Origin: Caulobacterales bacterium
GTDB taxonomy: Bacteria; Pseudomonadota; Alphaproteobacteria; Caulobacterales; Aquidulcibacteraceae
Length of the DNA stretch: 40,262 bases
Direction of reading: 5' to 3'
NCBI GenBank assembly: GCA_017303355.1
Contig: JAFLCU010000022.1
Span: forward strand, 1-40,262
Shown here: piece after piece, positions 1-8,103 of the stretch
Layout of the letters: the number at the start of each line of letters is the position of its first letter
Position numbering within the stretch: position 1 is the stretch's first letter
Notes under the pieces: model-generated
Told to the model about the DNA's origin: nothing
Databases searched by the model: none
The model's input: the letters and a program-made list of their open reading frames with translations, nothing else
Translations under genes and position numbers: made by a program

Positions 1-245
1 GGACCGCCGCCTTCCAGGCGGCATCCCAGCACACCTCAACCGTGTGGAGCCCTGCTCCACGCGGCCAAAAGTGCTGCGCCCAATATGGACCGCCGGCGCC
101 CCCGCCGGCCCGCACCGGCCTTCGCGGGTTGGAGCGCGTCGCTCCGCGACGCATGCGCGGCGGAGCCGCGCGCTCCCTCCTTCTGAAGCCCGCTCCAAGC
201 GGCAGCCGCAATCGTCTTGGACCGCCAGCGGTCCAAGAACTCCTC
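1..245. repeat. Mosaic of short REP-like palindromes
   Basis: This gene-free stretch is made of several short inverted repeats. At 1-22 GGACCGCC is followed by a stem GCCGCC-ttcca-GGCGGC; at 87-110 GGACCGCC recurs with a stem GCCGGCG/CGCCGGC; at 217-238 there is CTTGGACCGC/GCGGTCCAAG. A separate hairpin GTGGAGC/GCTCCAC lies near 43-59. The first copy belongs to the same family as the inverted pair at 30641-30721, with compensatory stem changes. REP elements are usually dispersed by RAYT transposases and act as terminators or mRNA stabilisers; that role is inferred here. No gene is supported in this stretch. Confidence 0.6.
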
Positions 246-248
246 GCC

Positions 249-1073
249 TCACTCCACCTTAAAGTCGCTCGGCCTCCAATCCACACGCGGATAGGCGGGC
301 GCCATCTCTTCCAGCGCGCCATGCACGATCGCGGCGATGATGGCGTTGCGCCGCCATTTCTTGTCGGCCGGCACGACGCGCCACGGCGCGTGCGCGGTCG
401 AACAGCGATCAAGCAGCGTCTCGTAGGCGGCCTGGTATTCGTCCCAGAGTTTGCGATCCTCCAGATCGCTCGGATTGAATTTCCAATTGCTCTCCGGCTC
501 ATCGAGCCGCGCCTGCAAGCGTTCGCGCTGCTCCTCTTTTGAGATGTGCAGCATGAATTTGAGCAATGTGACGCCGTTCTCACTCAGATGCTTTTCGAAC
601 GCATTGATCTGCGCGTAACGCTGTTCGATCGCCTCGGCGGGCGCCAAGCCCCGCACCTTCACCACCAGCACATCTTCATAGTGCGAGCGATTGAACACGC
701 CGATCATGCCCTTCTTCGGAACCGCCATATGCACGCGCCAAAGATAATCGTGCGCGAGTTCATCCTCCGATGGCTTGCCGAATGCGGTGACATTCACGCC
801 AAGCGGCCCGCACTTGTTGAACACGCCCCGCACAGTGCCGTCCTTGCCGGACGTATCGATGCCTTGAAGGATCACGAGCAACGCGCGCGAACGCTCCGCC
901 CACAAGCGATCCTGCAATTCATCGATCGCCTTGGCGCATTCCTTCAGCGCCTCTTCGGCCGCCTCGCGCTCGGGAAACAAGTCCGCGCCGATGCAATCGC
1001 GCGCGCGCAGCTTCGATTTCTTGCCCGGCTCGACGCGCACGGCGGCGTCGATCGCTTTCCAGTCGTGAGTCAT
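249..1073 (-). CDS. ppk2: PPK2 family polyphosphate kinase
   Basis: Predicted cytosolic enzyme that moves phosphate between polyphosphate and nucleoside di- or monophosphates. The 274-residue product has one PPK2 domain: a Walker A-like loop with GIDTSGKDG near residue 75, the NKCGPLGVNVTAFGKP segment after it, a Walker B-like NRSHYEDVL motif and a basic lid region. Its length is normal for single-domain PPK2 proteins. The start is placed at MTHDWKAIDA, because the 12 upstream residues are translated from a GGCAATGGG-type repeat. It follows rpsD on the same strand but is separated from it by a terminator, so it probably has its own promoter. Whether it prefers ADP, GDP or AMP cannot be decided here. 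Confidence 0.9.
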   Translation of the reverse strand: MTHDWKAIDAAVRVEPGKKSKLRARDCIGADLFPEREAAEEALKECAKAIDELQDRLWAERSRALLVILQGIDTSGKDGTVRGVFNKCGPLGVNVTAFGKPSEDELAHDYLWRVHMAVPKKGMIGVFNRSHYEDVLVVKVRGLAPAEAIEQRYAQINAFEKHLSENGVTLLKFMLHISKEEQRERLQARLDEPESNWKFNPSDLEDRKLWDEYQAAYETLLDRCSTAHAPWRVVPADKKWRRNAIIAAIVHGALEEMAPAYPRVDWRPSDFKVE

Positions 1074-1076
1074 GGA

Positions 1077-1184
1077 GGCAATAGGCAATGGGCAATGGGC
1101 GCTAGGCAAGAGCGACGGCGCAAAAAGAAACGGCGGCGCTTTCGCACCGCCGTTCCCATCGCCTATTGCCGACTGCCTACTGCC
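1077..1184. repeat. GGCAATGGG-type inverted repeat
   Basis: The left arm (1079-1109) is built of GGCAATAGG/GGCAATGGG units, and the right arm (1160-1184) of CCTATTGCC/GCCTACTGCC units in the opposite orientation. A terminator hairpin lies between them. A smaller version occurs at 30877-30930. The unit structure suggests a dispersed intergenic element, not coding DNA. Function is unknown. Confidence 0.55.
1121..1154 (-). terminator. Rho-independent terminator of rpsD
   Basis: Read on the minus strand, an 8-bp stem AACGGCGG/CCGCCGTT (1147-1154 with 1129-1136) is followed by a T-rich run TTTCTTTTT. It lies about 30 bases past the rpsD stop codon. Confidence 0.7.
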
Positions 1185-1802
1185 TTACGACGCGTAGTAT
1201 TCGACGACGAGGTTCGGTTCCATTTGCACCGGGTACGGCACGTCGGCCAAGGTCGGCACGCGCTGATAGCGCGCCGTCATGCCCTTCGGGTCGACCTCGA
1301 TATAGTCCGGGGTGTCGCGCTCGCCGCTTTGCAGCGCTTCGAGAACGATCGCCATCGACTTGGCCTTCTCGCGCACCTCGATCACGTCGCCGACCTTCAC
1401 CAAGTAGGACGGGATCGTCACGCGGCGGCCGTTCACCTTCACGTGGCCGTGGTTCACGAACTGACGCGCCGAGAAAACGGTCGGCACGAACTTCGAACGA
1501 TAGACCACCGCGTCGAGACGGCTCTCGAGCAGACCGATGAGGTTCTCAGCCGTGTTGCCCTTGCGGCGCGCGGCTTCCTCGTAGGTTTTGCGGAACTGCT
1601 TTTCGGTGATGTTGCCGTAGTAGAGGCGCAGCTTCTGCTTGGCGACCAATTGCAGGCCGAAGTCGGAGGTCTTGCCCTTGCGGCGCTGACCGTGTTGACC
1701 CGGGCCGTACTGGCGCTTGTTGACTGGAGATTTCGGACGGCCCCAGAGGTTTTGGCCGAAACGGCGGTCCGACTTGTATTTGGCTTGAATACGCTTCGTC
1801 AT
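1185..1802 (-). CDS. rpsD: 30S ribosomal protein S4
   Basis: Primary 16S rRNA-binding protein that nucleates assembly of the small-subunit body. The 205-residue product shows the usual S4 order: an N-terminal domain with [28 protein letters not shown], then the S4 RNA-binding domain around residues 95-160 ([39 protein letters not shown]). The alphaproteobacterial form has no zinc-binding cysteine cluster at its N-terminus, as here. An AGAAGG-type ribosome-binding site lies ahead of the ATG. The gene stands alone, outside an S13-S11-rpoA operon, and is followed by a terminator. Confidence 0.97.
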   Translation of the reverse strand: MTKRIQAKYKSDRRFGQNLWGRPKSPVNKRQYGPGQHGQRRKGKTSDFGLQLVAKQKLRLYYGNITEKQFRKTYEEAARRKGNTAENLIGLLESRLDAVVYRSKFVPTVFSARQFVNHGHVKVNGRRVTIPSYLVKVGDVIEVREKAKSMAIVLEALQSGERDTPDYIEVDPKGMTARYQRVPTLADVPYPVQMEPNLVVEYYAS

Positions 1803-1964
1803 GCGCTGGAGGCGCCTTCTTCCGTGACGGGGACCGGCGGCTACAGAATGAAGCCGCGACTGCCCTGGCGGTGTGCCCGTCGCCCAGTATGATCCGGCCC
1901 CAGAACGAGCCGGGGCGGCGGAAAGCGGGGCTTTTGGCGGATGGCCGCCGCCAAGTCAACCGGA

Positions 1965-2825
1965 TCAGGGCGCTTGGGGCGGCGCGTTCAGCTCACCCAG
2001 GGTCCGCGACAGGATCTGGTCGTAGCCGATGCGCCAGCCCTCGGTCTGGAGCACCCAGATGCGGCAATAATAGCCCGAGCCGCCCTCCCAGCGCGCCTGG
2101 CCGAGCGTGAACACCATGTCGCCATTGCCGCTCGCCTGGACGATCTGCGGCGCGCTGAAGCCGATCGCGCCATCGCCGGCCAACGCCGCGGCCGCGCCCC
2201 GGCCCAACGCCGTGGGCTGGTTGTCCCGGTTCATCCGGCCGGTGACGGCAAACACGGCTTGATAAGCGCCTCCGGCGTTCGACGCCGCAGCTTGAGCCAG
2301 TTCGCTCTCCTCACGCAGCACCGTTTCGATCGCCGCCATTTCCGTGCCGGCGCCACGCGCGCCGATCGGCAGCGCCTCCACCTCCGCCGCGGCGTTCACG
2401 ATCGTCGGCGACGTCTGGTTGGCGCCGCCGTCGTAAATCCATTTCCACGAGCCGTCGGTCTGGCGACGCCACACGGTGAAATATTGGCCGAAGGCGGTGT
2501 CGCCCCCATTGTAAGGGCCGGTGGTGAAACCCAGATCACCTCCACGCGAGACGCCCGCGAATTCCGGCCCCCAGTTCAGAGACGTGTCGCCGCGATTGGC
2601 CGGATCGATGCCCGCAAGTGATTGATGGGCGTTGACGGGCCCCGCCTCCAGCACGATGGCGTCCGGCGTCGCATAAGCCTCGAACGCCTCCACCCAGCCT
2701 ATCGTCCGCGCCTGCGCCGCGAATGCACGCTCGGCTTCAACGACAGGCCCGACATCGACCGGCGCCGGCGCTTCGGAGGAACAAGACGCGGCCAGCGCCA
2801 CGCACGCAAGGAAAAGAATACGCAT
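1965..2825 (-). CDS. Lipoprotein, probable DUF4440/NTF2-like
   Basis: A 286-residue predicted lipoprotein. The start at MRILFLACVALAASC gives a lipoprotein signal with lipobox AASC and Cys15; the 25 residues readable upstream do not look like a signal sequence. After a short linker, two alpha+beta halves (about 30-150 and 165-280) each begin with a helix of the type VVEAERAFAAQA / ETVLREESELAQAA and end with W-rich strands (YFTVWRRQTDGSWKWIYDGG; YYCRIWVLQTEGWRIGYD). This pattern is typical of DUF4440/SnoaL-like NTF2-fold proteins, so it may be a tandem NTF2 pair. The ligand is unknown. It is transcribed toward rpsD and probably monocistronic. Confidence 0.75.
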   Translation of the reverse strand: MRILFLACVALAASCSSEAPAPVDVGPVVEAERAFAAQARTIGWVEAFEAYATPDAIVLEAGPVNAHQSLAGIDPANRGDTSLNWGPEFAGVSRGGDLGFTTGPYNGGDTAFGQYFTVWRRQTDGSWKWIYDGGANQTSPTIVNAAAEVEALPIGARGAGTEMAAIETVLREESELAQAAASNAGGAYQAVFAVTGRMNRDNQPTALGRGAAAALAGDGAIGFSAPQIVQASGNGDMVFTLGQARWEGGSGYYCRIWVLQTEGWRIGYDQILSRTLGELNAPPQAP

Positions 2826-2962
2826 GCCGCCAAGGCGCACTCGCCCGCGCGCCAAGTCAACTCCCTTTGCATCGTTGGCTGACGTGCTGCGACGACGCAA
2901 ACCCCCTTAACCTTTCAGCAACCGCTAGGGCGCAGAGCCTTTTTCCCAGGAGTTGTAACCTC

Positions 2963-3070
2963 GTGTCGATCCATCCGCGCCACAACGAAGCGCTTGAACT
3001 CAACCCGAGCACGGGCGTTGAGGAAATCTTCCGCTCCGGCATGCCGCCCACACGCGGCCTCCCACGCTAG
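2963..3070 (+). CDS. Possible 35-residue ORF before 3080
   Basis: A GTG-started frame with an AGGAG motif 10 bases upstream encodes a 35-residue peptide beginning MSIHPRHNEALELN. The phrase RHNEALEL resembles RHNEELEV at the start of the next gene, 9 bases downstream. It could be a small leader gene or a decayed piece of a duplicated N-terminus. The evidence is weak because the spacing to GTG is long and no family is recognised. Confidence 0.25.
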   Translation: MSIHPRHNEALELNPSTGVEEIFRSGMPPTRGLPR

Positions 3071-3079
3071 CCTCCGCCC

Positions 3080-3556
3080 ATGCCCATCATCTTGCGTCAC
3101 AACGAAGAACTGGAAGTCAGCCGGGTTGAATATGCTGGCGTGGTGCGCGCGCGCGACATGCACGACCACGCCGCCTTCAACGCCGCGCAACCCGCTTGGC
3201 TCGGCTTCGATTGCGTCAGCGTCATCCACGCGGATTTGGATGCGACGAGCTTTTCGCTGGCCGATCTCGACGGCGTGTTCAAAGCCCACCGCGATCTGTT
3301 TGAGCCGCTGAACCTGTTGTTCATGCGACGCTCGGCTTGGGTATGCGAAAGCCCTCAAGGCCAGCGCCTGCTCGACCATTGGATGACGAAGCGCAATAGC
3401 CACGGCTCGCCTTGGGCGGAGGTGCGCCTGTTCGAGACGTTCGACGGCGCGAGCGATTGGCTGATGCTCAATCCAGAGCACGCCGCCATGCTCGCCTCAG
3501 GCAAGGGCTTTCGCGAAATCGCCCATTTTGGCGCCGTCGCGTCGCAGACGCGCTAG
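3080..3556 (+). CDS. Conserved-looking hypothetical protein
   Basis: A 158-residue soluble protein that I do not recognise. No signal peptide or membrane segment is visible. The N-terminal half reads as alternating strands and helices (ILRHNEELEVSRVEYAGVVRARDM, then FDCVSVIHADLDATSFSLADLDGVFKAHRDLF, LLFMRRSAWVCES), which resembles a small alpha/beta fold of the SpoIIAA/STAS-like kind; this is only a visual impression. Codon use matches the surrounding genes. No clear ribosome-binding site precedes the ATG. It ends two bases from the stop of bfr, which is convergent. Confidence 0.75.
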   Translation: MPIILRHNEELEVSRVEYAGVVRARDMHDHAAFNAAQPAWLGFDCVSVIHADLDATSFSLADLDGVFKAHRDLFEPLNLLFMRRSAWVCESPQGQRLLDHWMTKRNSHGSPWAEVRLFETFDGASDWLMLNPEHAAMLASGKGFREIAHFGAVASQTR

Positions 3557-3558
3557 CC

Positions 3559-4044
3559 TCAATCCCCGCCGGAATCGAGTTCGTATTGGCTTTGCAGATA
3601 ATTCTGCAGGCCCATTTGATCGAGATTCTGGAGCTGGGTTTCAAGGAAATCGATGTGCTCTTCGGTGTCGTCGAGAAGCTCGGTCAGCAGATCACGTGTG
3701 ACGTAATCCTTCTTCTCTTCGCAGAGCGTGATGCCTTCCTTGATGGCGGCGTGGCCGTTCTTCTCGGCGGACAGATCGCCTTGCAGGCGCTCCAACACGC
3801 TTTCGCCGATCTGCAGCTTGTTCAGGTTCTGCAGGTTCGGGAAACCTTCGATGAGCAGGATCCGCTTAATGAGGCGGTCCGCGTGCTGCATCTCTTCGAT
3901 GGATTCTTCGTAGGTCTTCTTGCCGAGCTTGCCGTAGCCGTCGCTCTCGTACATCCGCGCGTGCAGGAAATATTGATTGATCGACGTAAGCTCGTTCGTG
4001 AGGATCGCGTTGAGCTTTTTGATAACGTCGGGATCGCCCTTCAT
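3559..4044 (-). CDS. bfr: Bacterioferritin
   Basis: Forms the 24-subunit haem-containing iron store that oxidises Fe(II) and mineralises it. The 161-residue product begins MKGDPDVIKKLN and carries the expected ligands: Glu18 in NELTSINQYFLHAR, Glu51 and His54 in EEMQHADRL for the diiron site, and Met52, the residue that binds haem between two subunits. Glu94-like and DDTEEHIDF residues of the second half are present. The length matches the family. It starts 4 bases after the bfd stop, so the two genes are almost certainly one operon with coupled translation. The longer readable frame upstream is antisense-like and overlaps bfd. Confidence 0.96.
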   Translation of the reverse strand: MKGDPDVIKKLNAILTNELTSINQYFLHARMYESDGYGKLGKKTYEESIEEMQHADRLIKRILLIEGFPNLQNLNKLQIGESVLERLQGDLSAEKNGHAAIKEGITLCEEKKDYVTRDLLTELLDDTEEHIDFLETQLQNLDQMGLQNYLQSQYELDSGGD

Positions 4045-4048
4045 CGCC

Positions 4049-4243
4049 TTACTCCGCGGCGACGAGACTCCGGGCCTTGCCCATCCCGCCGCAAGTGATG
4101 CCATCGGCGATTTCAGGGAGACAGCGTCCGCAACAGGGCTCGCAGCCATGATGGCCGAGCACCTCTTCGGGACCCTGCGCCCCCGCGGCGATGGCTTCGT
4201 CCACCTCCGCGCGAGTCACGCCGTTACAATTGCAGACGTACAT
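4049..4243 (-). CDS. bfd: Bacterioferritin-associated ferredoxin
   Basis: Small [2Fe-2S] protein that donates electrons to bacterioferritin so that stored iron can be released as Fe(II). The 64-residue product has the four cluster cysteines in the family positions: Cys4 and Cys6 (YVCNCNGVT) and Cys38 and Cys41 (CCGRC), plus extra cysteines 34, 37 and 51. The ATG start with GAGAAG upstream is preferred over an in-frame TTG seven codons earlier, since MYVC is the family N-terminus. It is the first gene of a bfd-bfr operon, which in relatives is usually controlled by iron. An FNR/FixK-type box lies 134 bases upstream. Confidence 0.93.
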   Translation of the reverse strand: MYVCNCNGVTRAEVDEAIAAGAQGPEEVLGHHGCEPCCGRCLPEIADGITCGGMGKARSLVAAE

Positions 4244-4575
4244 GCAGCACTTCTCTGAATGCAAAAGCGAAATTGGCGACTGACTCTCAGACGCAAATAA
4301 AATCTAACCAGCAGCGGCCGCTCCTGCAAGTCATTCTCAGCAGTCCACGACGCCGCATCGGCTTCATGCTCCGGTTTTGACCCTGATCAATGCGCCCCTG
4401 AAGACAGCTGACAGCATCCGGCCCCTGCGCATGTACGCGTCTGCCCACCGGACAGGCGCCGTATTTTTATGCCATCTTTCTGTTTTTGTTATGTTTTTAT
4501 GACGCCGCAAGGCGATCCTATGCCTTCGTCGGAAGCGTGTCCCGCATAGTGCCCGCCTAACCGACGGAGCACCCA
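4244..4575. promoter_or_regulatory. Divergent control region bfd / Asp-box gene
   Basis: A 332-base gap between divergent genes. Besides the FNR/FixK-type box at 4377-4390 it holds an AT-rich run at 4460-4500 (TATTTTTATG ... TGTTATGTTTTTATG), which probably contains the promoter of the rightward gene. The leftward side (4260-4310) has AAATAAAATCTAA and TTTTGCATT motifs that could be part of an iron-regulator site, but I cannot match a defined Irr or Fur box. No ORF in this gap is convincing. Confidence 0.6.
4377..4390. promoter_or_regulatory. FNR/FixK-type binding site
   Basis: TTGACCCTGATCAA fits TTGAY-N4-RTCAA, the consensus of alphaproteobacterial FNR/FixK regulators (low-oxygen response), with both half-sites intact. 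Centred at about 4383.5, it could activate the rightward Asp-box/VOC pair or act on bfd-bfr to the left. Which promoter it serves is inference. Confidence 0.6.
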
Positions 4576-5631
4576 ATGGCCTCGACACTTCTCATCGGCA
4601 GCGCCAACACGCGTATCGGCGCGACCGGAACACTTTACCGCTCACAAGACGGCAAGCGGTTTGAGCCAACCAAAGGCCTTCCGATCGATACGGGCGTCCA
4701 GGCCATTGCCGCGCATCCCACACAGGCCGGCCTTGTCTATGCGGCGACAAAAAGCGGCGTGTTTCGTTCGAGCGACGCCGGCGCATCTTGGTCGCGCGTC
4801 CTGGCGCCGACAACGACCGGAGAAGAATTCTGGTCCGTCGCGTTTGACCCATCGCGCCCGCACCTGGTCACAGTCGGGGCCTCGCCCCTGCGGGTCCATC
4901 GCAGCGAAGACGGCGGCGAGACCTGGACGCGTTCCGATGCGCTCCCCGAGGTCTGCGACATGTCCGTCGGCAAGATGTTCAAGCACTCGCGCCTGATGGG
5001 CCTCACGTTCGATCCCAACAATCCGCGCTTGGCCTTCGGCGCATGCGAAACGGCGGGTTTTGTCGTCAGCGAAGACGGTGGCGTGCATTGGGAAAACCGT
5101 AGCCAAGCCTTACTTGAAATCGTGCGAAGCACGCCAAGCTATCGCAACCAGATCAACGTCCCCGACGACAACGAAGGCATTCTCGACGGCCATGCGGTTT
5201 GCGTGAGCAAGAACCATCCGGGTCTTGTGTTCTATGCCTGCCGCGTCGGCCTTTTCTCAACACGTGATCTAGGCCGCACTTGGCGCGACCACGAGATCGC
5301 TCGTTTCGCGCCCATCTCGTACGCGCGCGACATTCGCGTCGACCCCATGGACGGCGATTGCCTCTATCTTGCGCTATCGATCTCATCGCGAAGCGAAGCT
5401 GGCGCGCTCTATCGCAGCACCGACGCGGGAGAAACCTGGCGCCGTGCGGATGAAAGCGTCACGGCGCGCTCCACCATCATGGGCATGGGCGCGCACCCGC
5501 GTGACGCCGGCAAAGTCGTTTACGTCACGCGCGGCGGCCAGGTGCATTGGAGCGAGGACGGCTGCGCAACGTGGCAGGCCGCGCAATTGCCGCCGGAATC
5601 TGGCGACGCCTACGTCGCCGCCATCCTTTGA
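4576..5631 (+). CDS. Asp-box (BNR) repeat beta-propeller protein
   Basis: A 351-residue protein built from BNR/Asp-box repeats (S-x-D-x-G-x-x-W), the turn motif of sialidase-like and Vps10-like propellers. Copies are RSQDGKRF (22-29), SSDAGASW (65-72), SEDGGETW, SEDGGVHW, STRDLGRTW, STDAGETW and SEDGCATW. There is no signal peptide, so it is probably cytosolic, and the catalytic set of a true sialidase is not evident. A GGAG motif six bases before the ATG supports the start. The next gene, a VOC extradiol-dioxygenase-like protein, begins 25 bases later, so the two are likely co-transcribed and may act on one pathway, possibly an aromatic or carbonyl compound. Substrate unknown. Confidence 0.85.
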   Translation: MASTLLIGSANTRIGATGTLYRSQDGKRFEPTKGLPIDTGVQAIAAHPTQAGLVYAATKSGVFRSSDAGASWSRVLAPTTTGEEFWSVAFDPSRPHLVTVGASPLRVHRSEDGGETWTRSDALPEVCDMSVGKMFKHSRLMGLTFDPNNPRLAFGACETAGFVVSEDGGVHWENRSQALLEIVRSTPSYRNQINVPDDNEGILDGHAVCVSKNHPGLVFYACRVGLFSTRDLGRTWRDHEIARFAPISYARDIRVDPMDGDCLYLALSISSRSEAGALYRSTDAGETWRRADESVTARSTIMGMGAHPRDAGKVVYVTRGGQVHWSEDGCATWQAAQLPPESGDAYVAAIL

Positions 5632-5656
5632 TCACTCAACACATACGGACAAACCA

Positions 5657-6586
5657 ATGACTTCTCTTATTTCCGGCGTCGCCCACGCGCGCTTGAGCGC
5701 ACCTGATCTCGGCCGCATGCGTGCGTTTCTCGAGGATTTCGGCCTGATATATGTCGATGGCGACAAGGATCGTTTGTTCATGCGCGGCTCGGGCGACGCG
5801 CCCTTCATCCACGTGACCGAACGCGGCGCGCCCGGCGTGGCCGGCTTTTCCTACATCGCGGCGAACGAAGCGGTGCTGCGCGACCTGGTGAAAGCGGGCG
5901 ACGCAGCCGGTGTCGAACAGATTGACGAGCCCGGCGGCGGCAAGCGCGTCCGGCTGCGCGATCCCAACGGCATGGAGATCGCATTGATCACCGGACAGAC
6001 GCCCGCCGCCCCGCTGCCGCCGCGTCCGAAAACGCGGGACGCCGCCGGCGCCAGCGTGACCGAGCGTCCCGCGCGCGTGCGCCGCTTTGCACACTGCGCC
6101 CTCACCACGCCTGATCTCGTGAAGTCGCTGGATTGGTTTCAGACCAAGCTGCGGCTCATTCCCACCGACGAACTTTATGTGGGTCAGGAAGACAACACGC
6201 TGGGCCGCTTTCTGCGCATCAACCAGGGCGAGACGCCGCAAGACCATCACATTCTGTTCGTATTTCGCGGCGCCGCAGCCGGCGTGCACCACATCTCGTT
6301 CGAGGTTGAAAGTCCTGACGAGATTTTCGTCGGCTTCAATCATCTGGACAAGTCAGGCGGGCACGACCACGTCCGTGGCATCGGCCGTCACGCCCTCGGC
6401 GCGCAGCTGTTCGATTATTGGATGAGCCCCTTCAATCAAATGCATGAGCATTGGCATCCCAGCGAGCACATGACCGAACAGAGCGCCTTTAACCGCATCC
6501 GCATCGGCGAGGGCATGAGCTACGACTATGGTGAGCGGCCGCCAGAGCGCTTCGTGAAGCAATCAAGCCCTCTGGTGATCGCCTAA
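5657..6586 (+). CDS. VOC family extradiol dioxygenase-like protein
   Basis: A 309-residue two-domain vicinal-oxygen-chelate protein (domains about 5-112 and 142-270) of the type I extradiol dioxygenase kind, which open catechol-like rings using Fe(II). The expected 2-His-1-Glu facial triad is visible: His146 (RFAHCALTTPDL), His211 or His212 (GVHHISFEV) and Glu264 (QMHEHWHP). The N-terminal half lacks these ligands, as is usual. The start at MTSLISGVAHARL is chosen because the frame upstream lies within the Asp-box gene. It follows that gene by 25 bases and is probably its operon partner. The aromatic substrate cannot be named. Confidence 0.85.
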   Translation: MTSLISGVAHARLSAPDLGRMRAFLEDFGLIYVDGDKDRLFMRGSGDAPFIHVTERGAPGVAGFSYIAANEAVLRDLVKAGDAAGVEQIDEPGGGKRVRLRDPNGMEIALITGQTPAAPLPPRPKTRDAAGASVTERPARVRRFAHCALTTPDLVKSLDWFQTKLRLIPTDELYVGQEDNTLGRFLRINQGETPQDHHILFVFRGAAAGVHHISFEVESPDEIFVGFNHLDKSGGHDHVRGIGRHALGAQLFDYWMSPFNQMHEHWHPSEHMTEQSAFNRIRIGEGMSYDYGERPPERFVKQSSPLVIA

Positions 6587-6679
6587 TCGATCAGCCTCGG
6601 CATATTCCCGCTTCCGTGCAGCCTTTTTCAGCCGGCGTCGCTTGGGTCGCGCGCGCCCATGCGCTAGAAGCCCCCGCGC

Positions 6680-7999
6680 ATGACCAAAGCCCCCACCATC
6701 GGCGTCGTTTCGCTCGGCTGCCCCAAAGCTCTCGTCGACAGCGAGCGCATCATCACGCGCCTGCGCTCCGAGGGCTATCAACTCAGCGGCAGCTACGAAG
6801 GCGCCGACCTCGTCGTGGTGAACACGTGCGGCTTCCTCGATAGCGCCAAAGCCGAAAGCCTCGACGCCATCGGCGAAGCCATCGCCGAGAACGGCAAGGT
6901 CATCGTCACCGGCTGTTTGGGCAAAGAAGAGAGCCTGATCCGCGAAGCGCATCCGAAGGTGCTCGAGATCACCGGCCCGCATCAATACGAGGCTGTCGTC
7001 GGCGCCGTGCACACGCACCTGCCGCAAGCGCATGATCCGAAAGTCGATCTCGTGCCCGAAGGCGGCTTTCGCCTCACGCCGCGCCACTACGCGTATTTGA
7101 AAATTTCCGAAGGCTGCAACAATCGCTGCACCTTCTGCATCATCCCAAGCATTCGCGGCGACCTCGTCTCGCGCCCCGCCAACGCCGTTTTGAAAGAAGC
7201 AGAGTCGCTTGTAAAAGCGGGCGTCAAGGAATTGCTGGTCATCAGCCAGGACACGTCGGCCTATGGCGTCGACGTGAAATATGCCGAGAGCAAATTGAAG
7301 GACCGTATGGTCCGCGCCAAATTCTACGATCTCTGCAAAGAACTCGGCGATCTGGGCGCTTGGGTGCGCTTGCACTACGTCTATCCATACCCACATGTTG
7401 ACGATGTCGTTGGCCTGATGGCCGAAGGCAAAATCCTTCCTTATCTCGACATCCCATTCCAGCACGCTTCACCGAATGTGCTGAAAGCCATGCGCCGCCC
7501 GGCGAACCAGGACAAAGTCCTCGATCGCATCAAGACATGGCGCAAAATCTGCCCAGACCTCACCATCCGTTCGAGTTTCATCGTCGGCTTCCCCGGTGAA
7601 ACCGAGGACGATTTCGAAACGCTGCTGGATTTCATCGAAGAAGCCGAAATCGATCGCGCTGGCGTATTCAAATACGAAAACGTCGACGGCGCGCCCTCAC
7701 GCGATCTCCCCGATCATGTCGATCAGGACGATGTCGACGAGCGCTATAACCGCTTCATGGAGGTGCAAACCGCGCTCGCCCACCAGCGCCTCCAATCCAT
7801 GATCGGCAAAACCGTCTACGCCATCTGCGACGGCTGGGACGAGGACGCCGAAGCCTACGCTTTCCGCACCAAGGCCGACGCCCCCGAAATCGACGGCGTC
7901 ACCTATGTCGATAGCGATGAAGAGGTCGCCGAAGGCGCGATCCGCGAACTCGAAATCCTCGGCGGCGAAGGCCATGAGATGGTCGGGGCGCTCAAGTGA
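6680..7999 (+). CDS. rimO: Ribosomal protein S12 methylthiotransferase RimO
   Basis: Radical-SAM enzyme that adds a methylthio group to the conserved aspartate of ribosomal protein S12. The 439-residue product has the N-terminal UPF0004 domain with its three cluster cysteines (Cys14 in [12 protein letters not shown], Cys50 in [10 protein letters not shown], Cys79 in VTGCLGKE). The radical-SAM motif follows, Cys146/Cys150/Cys153 in [17 protein letters not shown], and a C-terminal TRAM-like domain of about 70 residues. The [12 protein letters not shown] signature separates it from the related tRNA enzyme MiaB. It seems to be a single-gene unit. Confidence 0.96.
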   Translation: MTKAPTIGVVSLGCPKALVDSERIITRLRSEGYQLSGSYEGADLVVVNTCGFLDSAKAESLDAIGEAIAENGKVIVTGCLGKEESLIREAHPKVLEITGPHQYEAVVGAVHTHLPQAHDPKVDLVPEGGFRLTPRHYAYLKISEGCNNRCTFCIIPSIRGDLVSRPANAVLKEAESLVKAGVKELLVISQDTSAYGVDVKYAESKLKDRMVRAKFYDLCKELGDLGAWVRLHYVYPYPHVDDVVGLMAEGKILPYLDIPFQHASPNVLKAMRRPANQDKVLDRIKTWRKICPDLTIRSSFIVGFPGETEDDFETLLDFIEEAEIDRAGVFKYENVDGAPSRDLPDHVDQDDVDERYNRFMEVQTALAHQRLQSMIGKTVYAICDGWDEDAEAYAFRTKADAPEIDGVTYVDSDEEVAEGAIRELEILGGEGHEMVGALK

Positions 8000-8103
8000 C
8001 AGCTCAAGCGCCAGACGGCGCATGCTATCGGGCGCTTCCCAACCCGAACAACTTCAACCATCGCATTCGAGCCATGAGAACATAGCCGTCGGCAGGCGCG
8101 ACG

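Noticed and set aside
546..1892. A 448-codon frame crossing PPK2 and rpsD on the plus strand
   Set aside because: It spans two real minus-strand genes, a terminator and a repeat, so it cannot be a single gene.
5369..5656. An N-terminal extension of the VOC gene inside the Asp-box gene
   Set aside because: It is out of frame with the Asp-box gene and gives an arginine-rich sequence; the ATG at 5657 starts the VOC domain.
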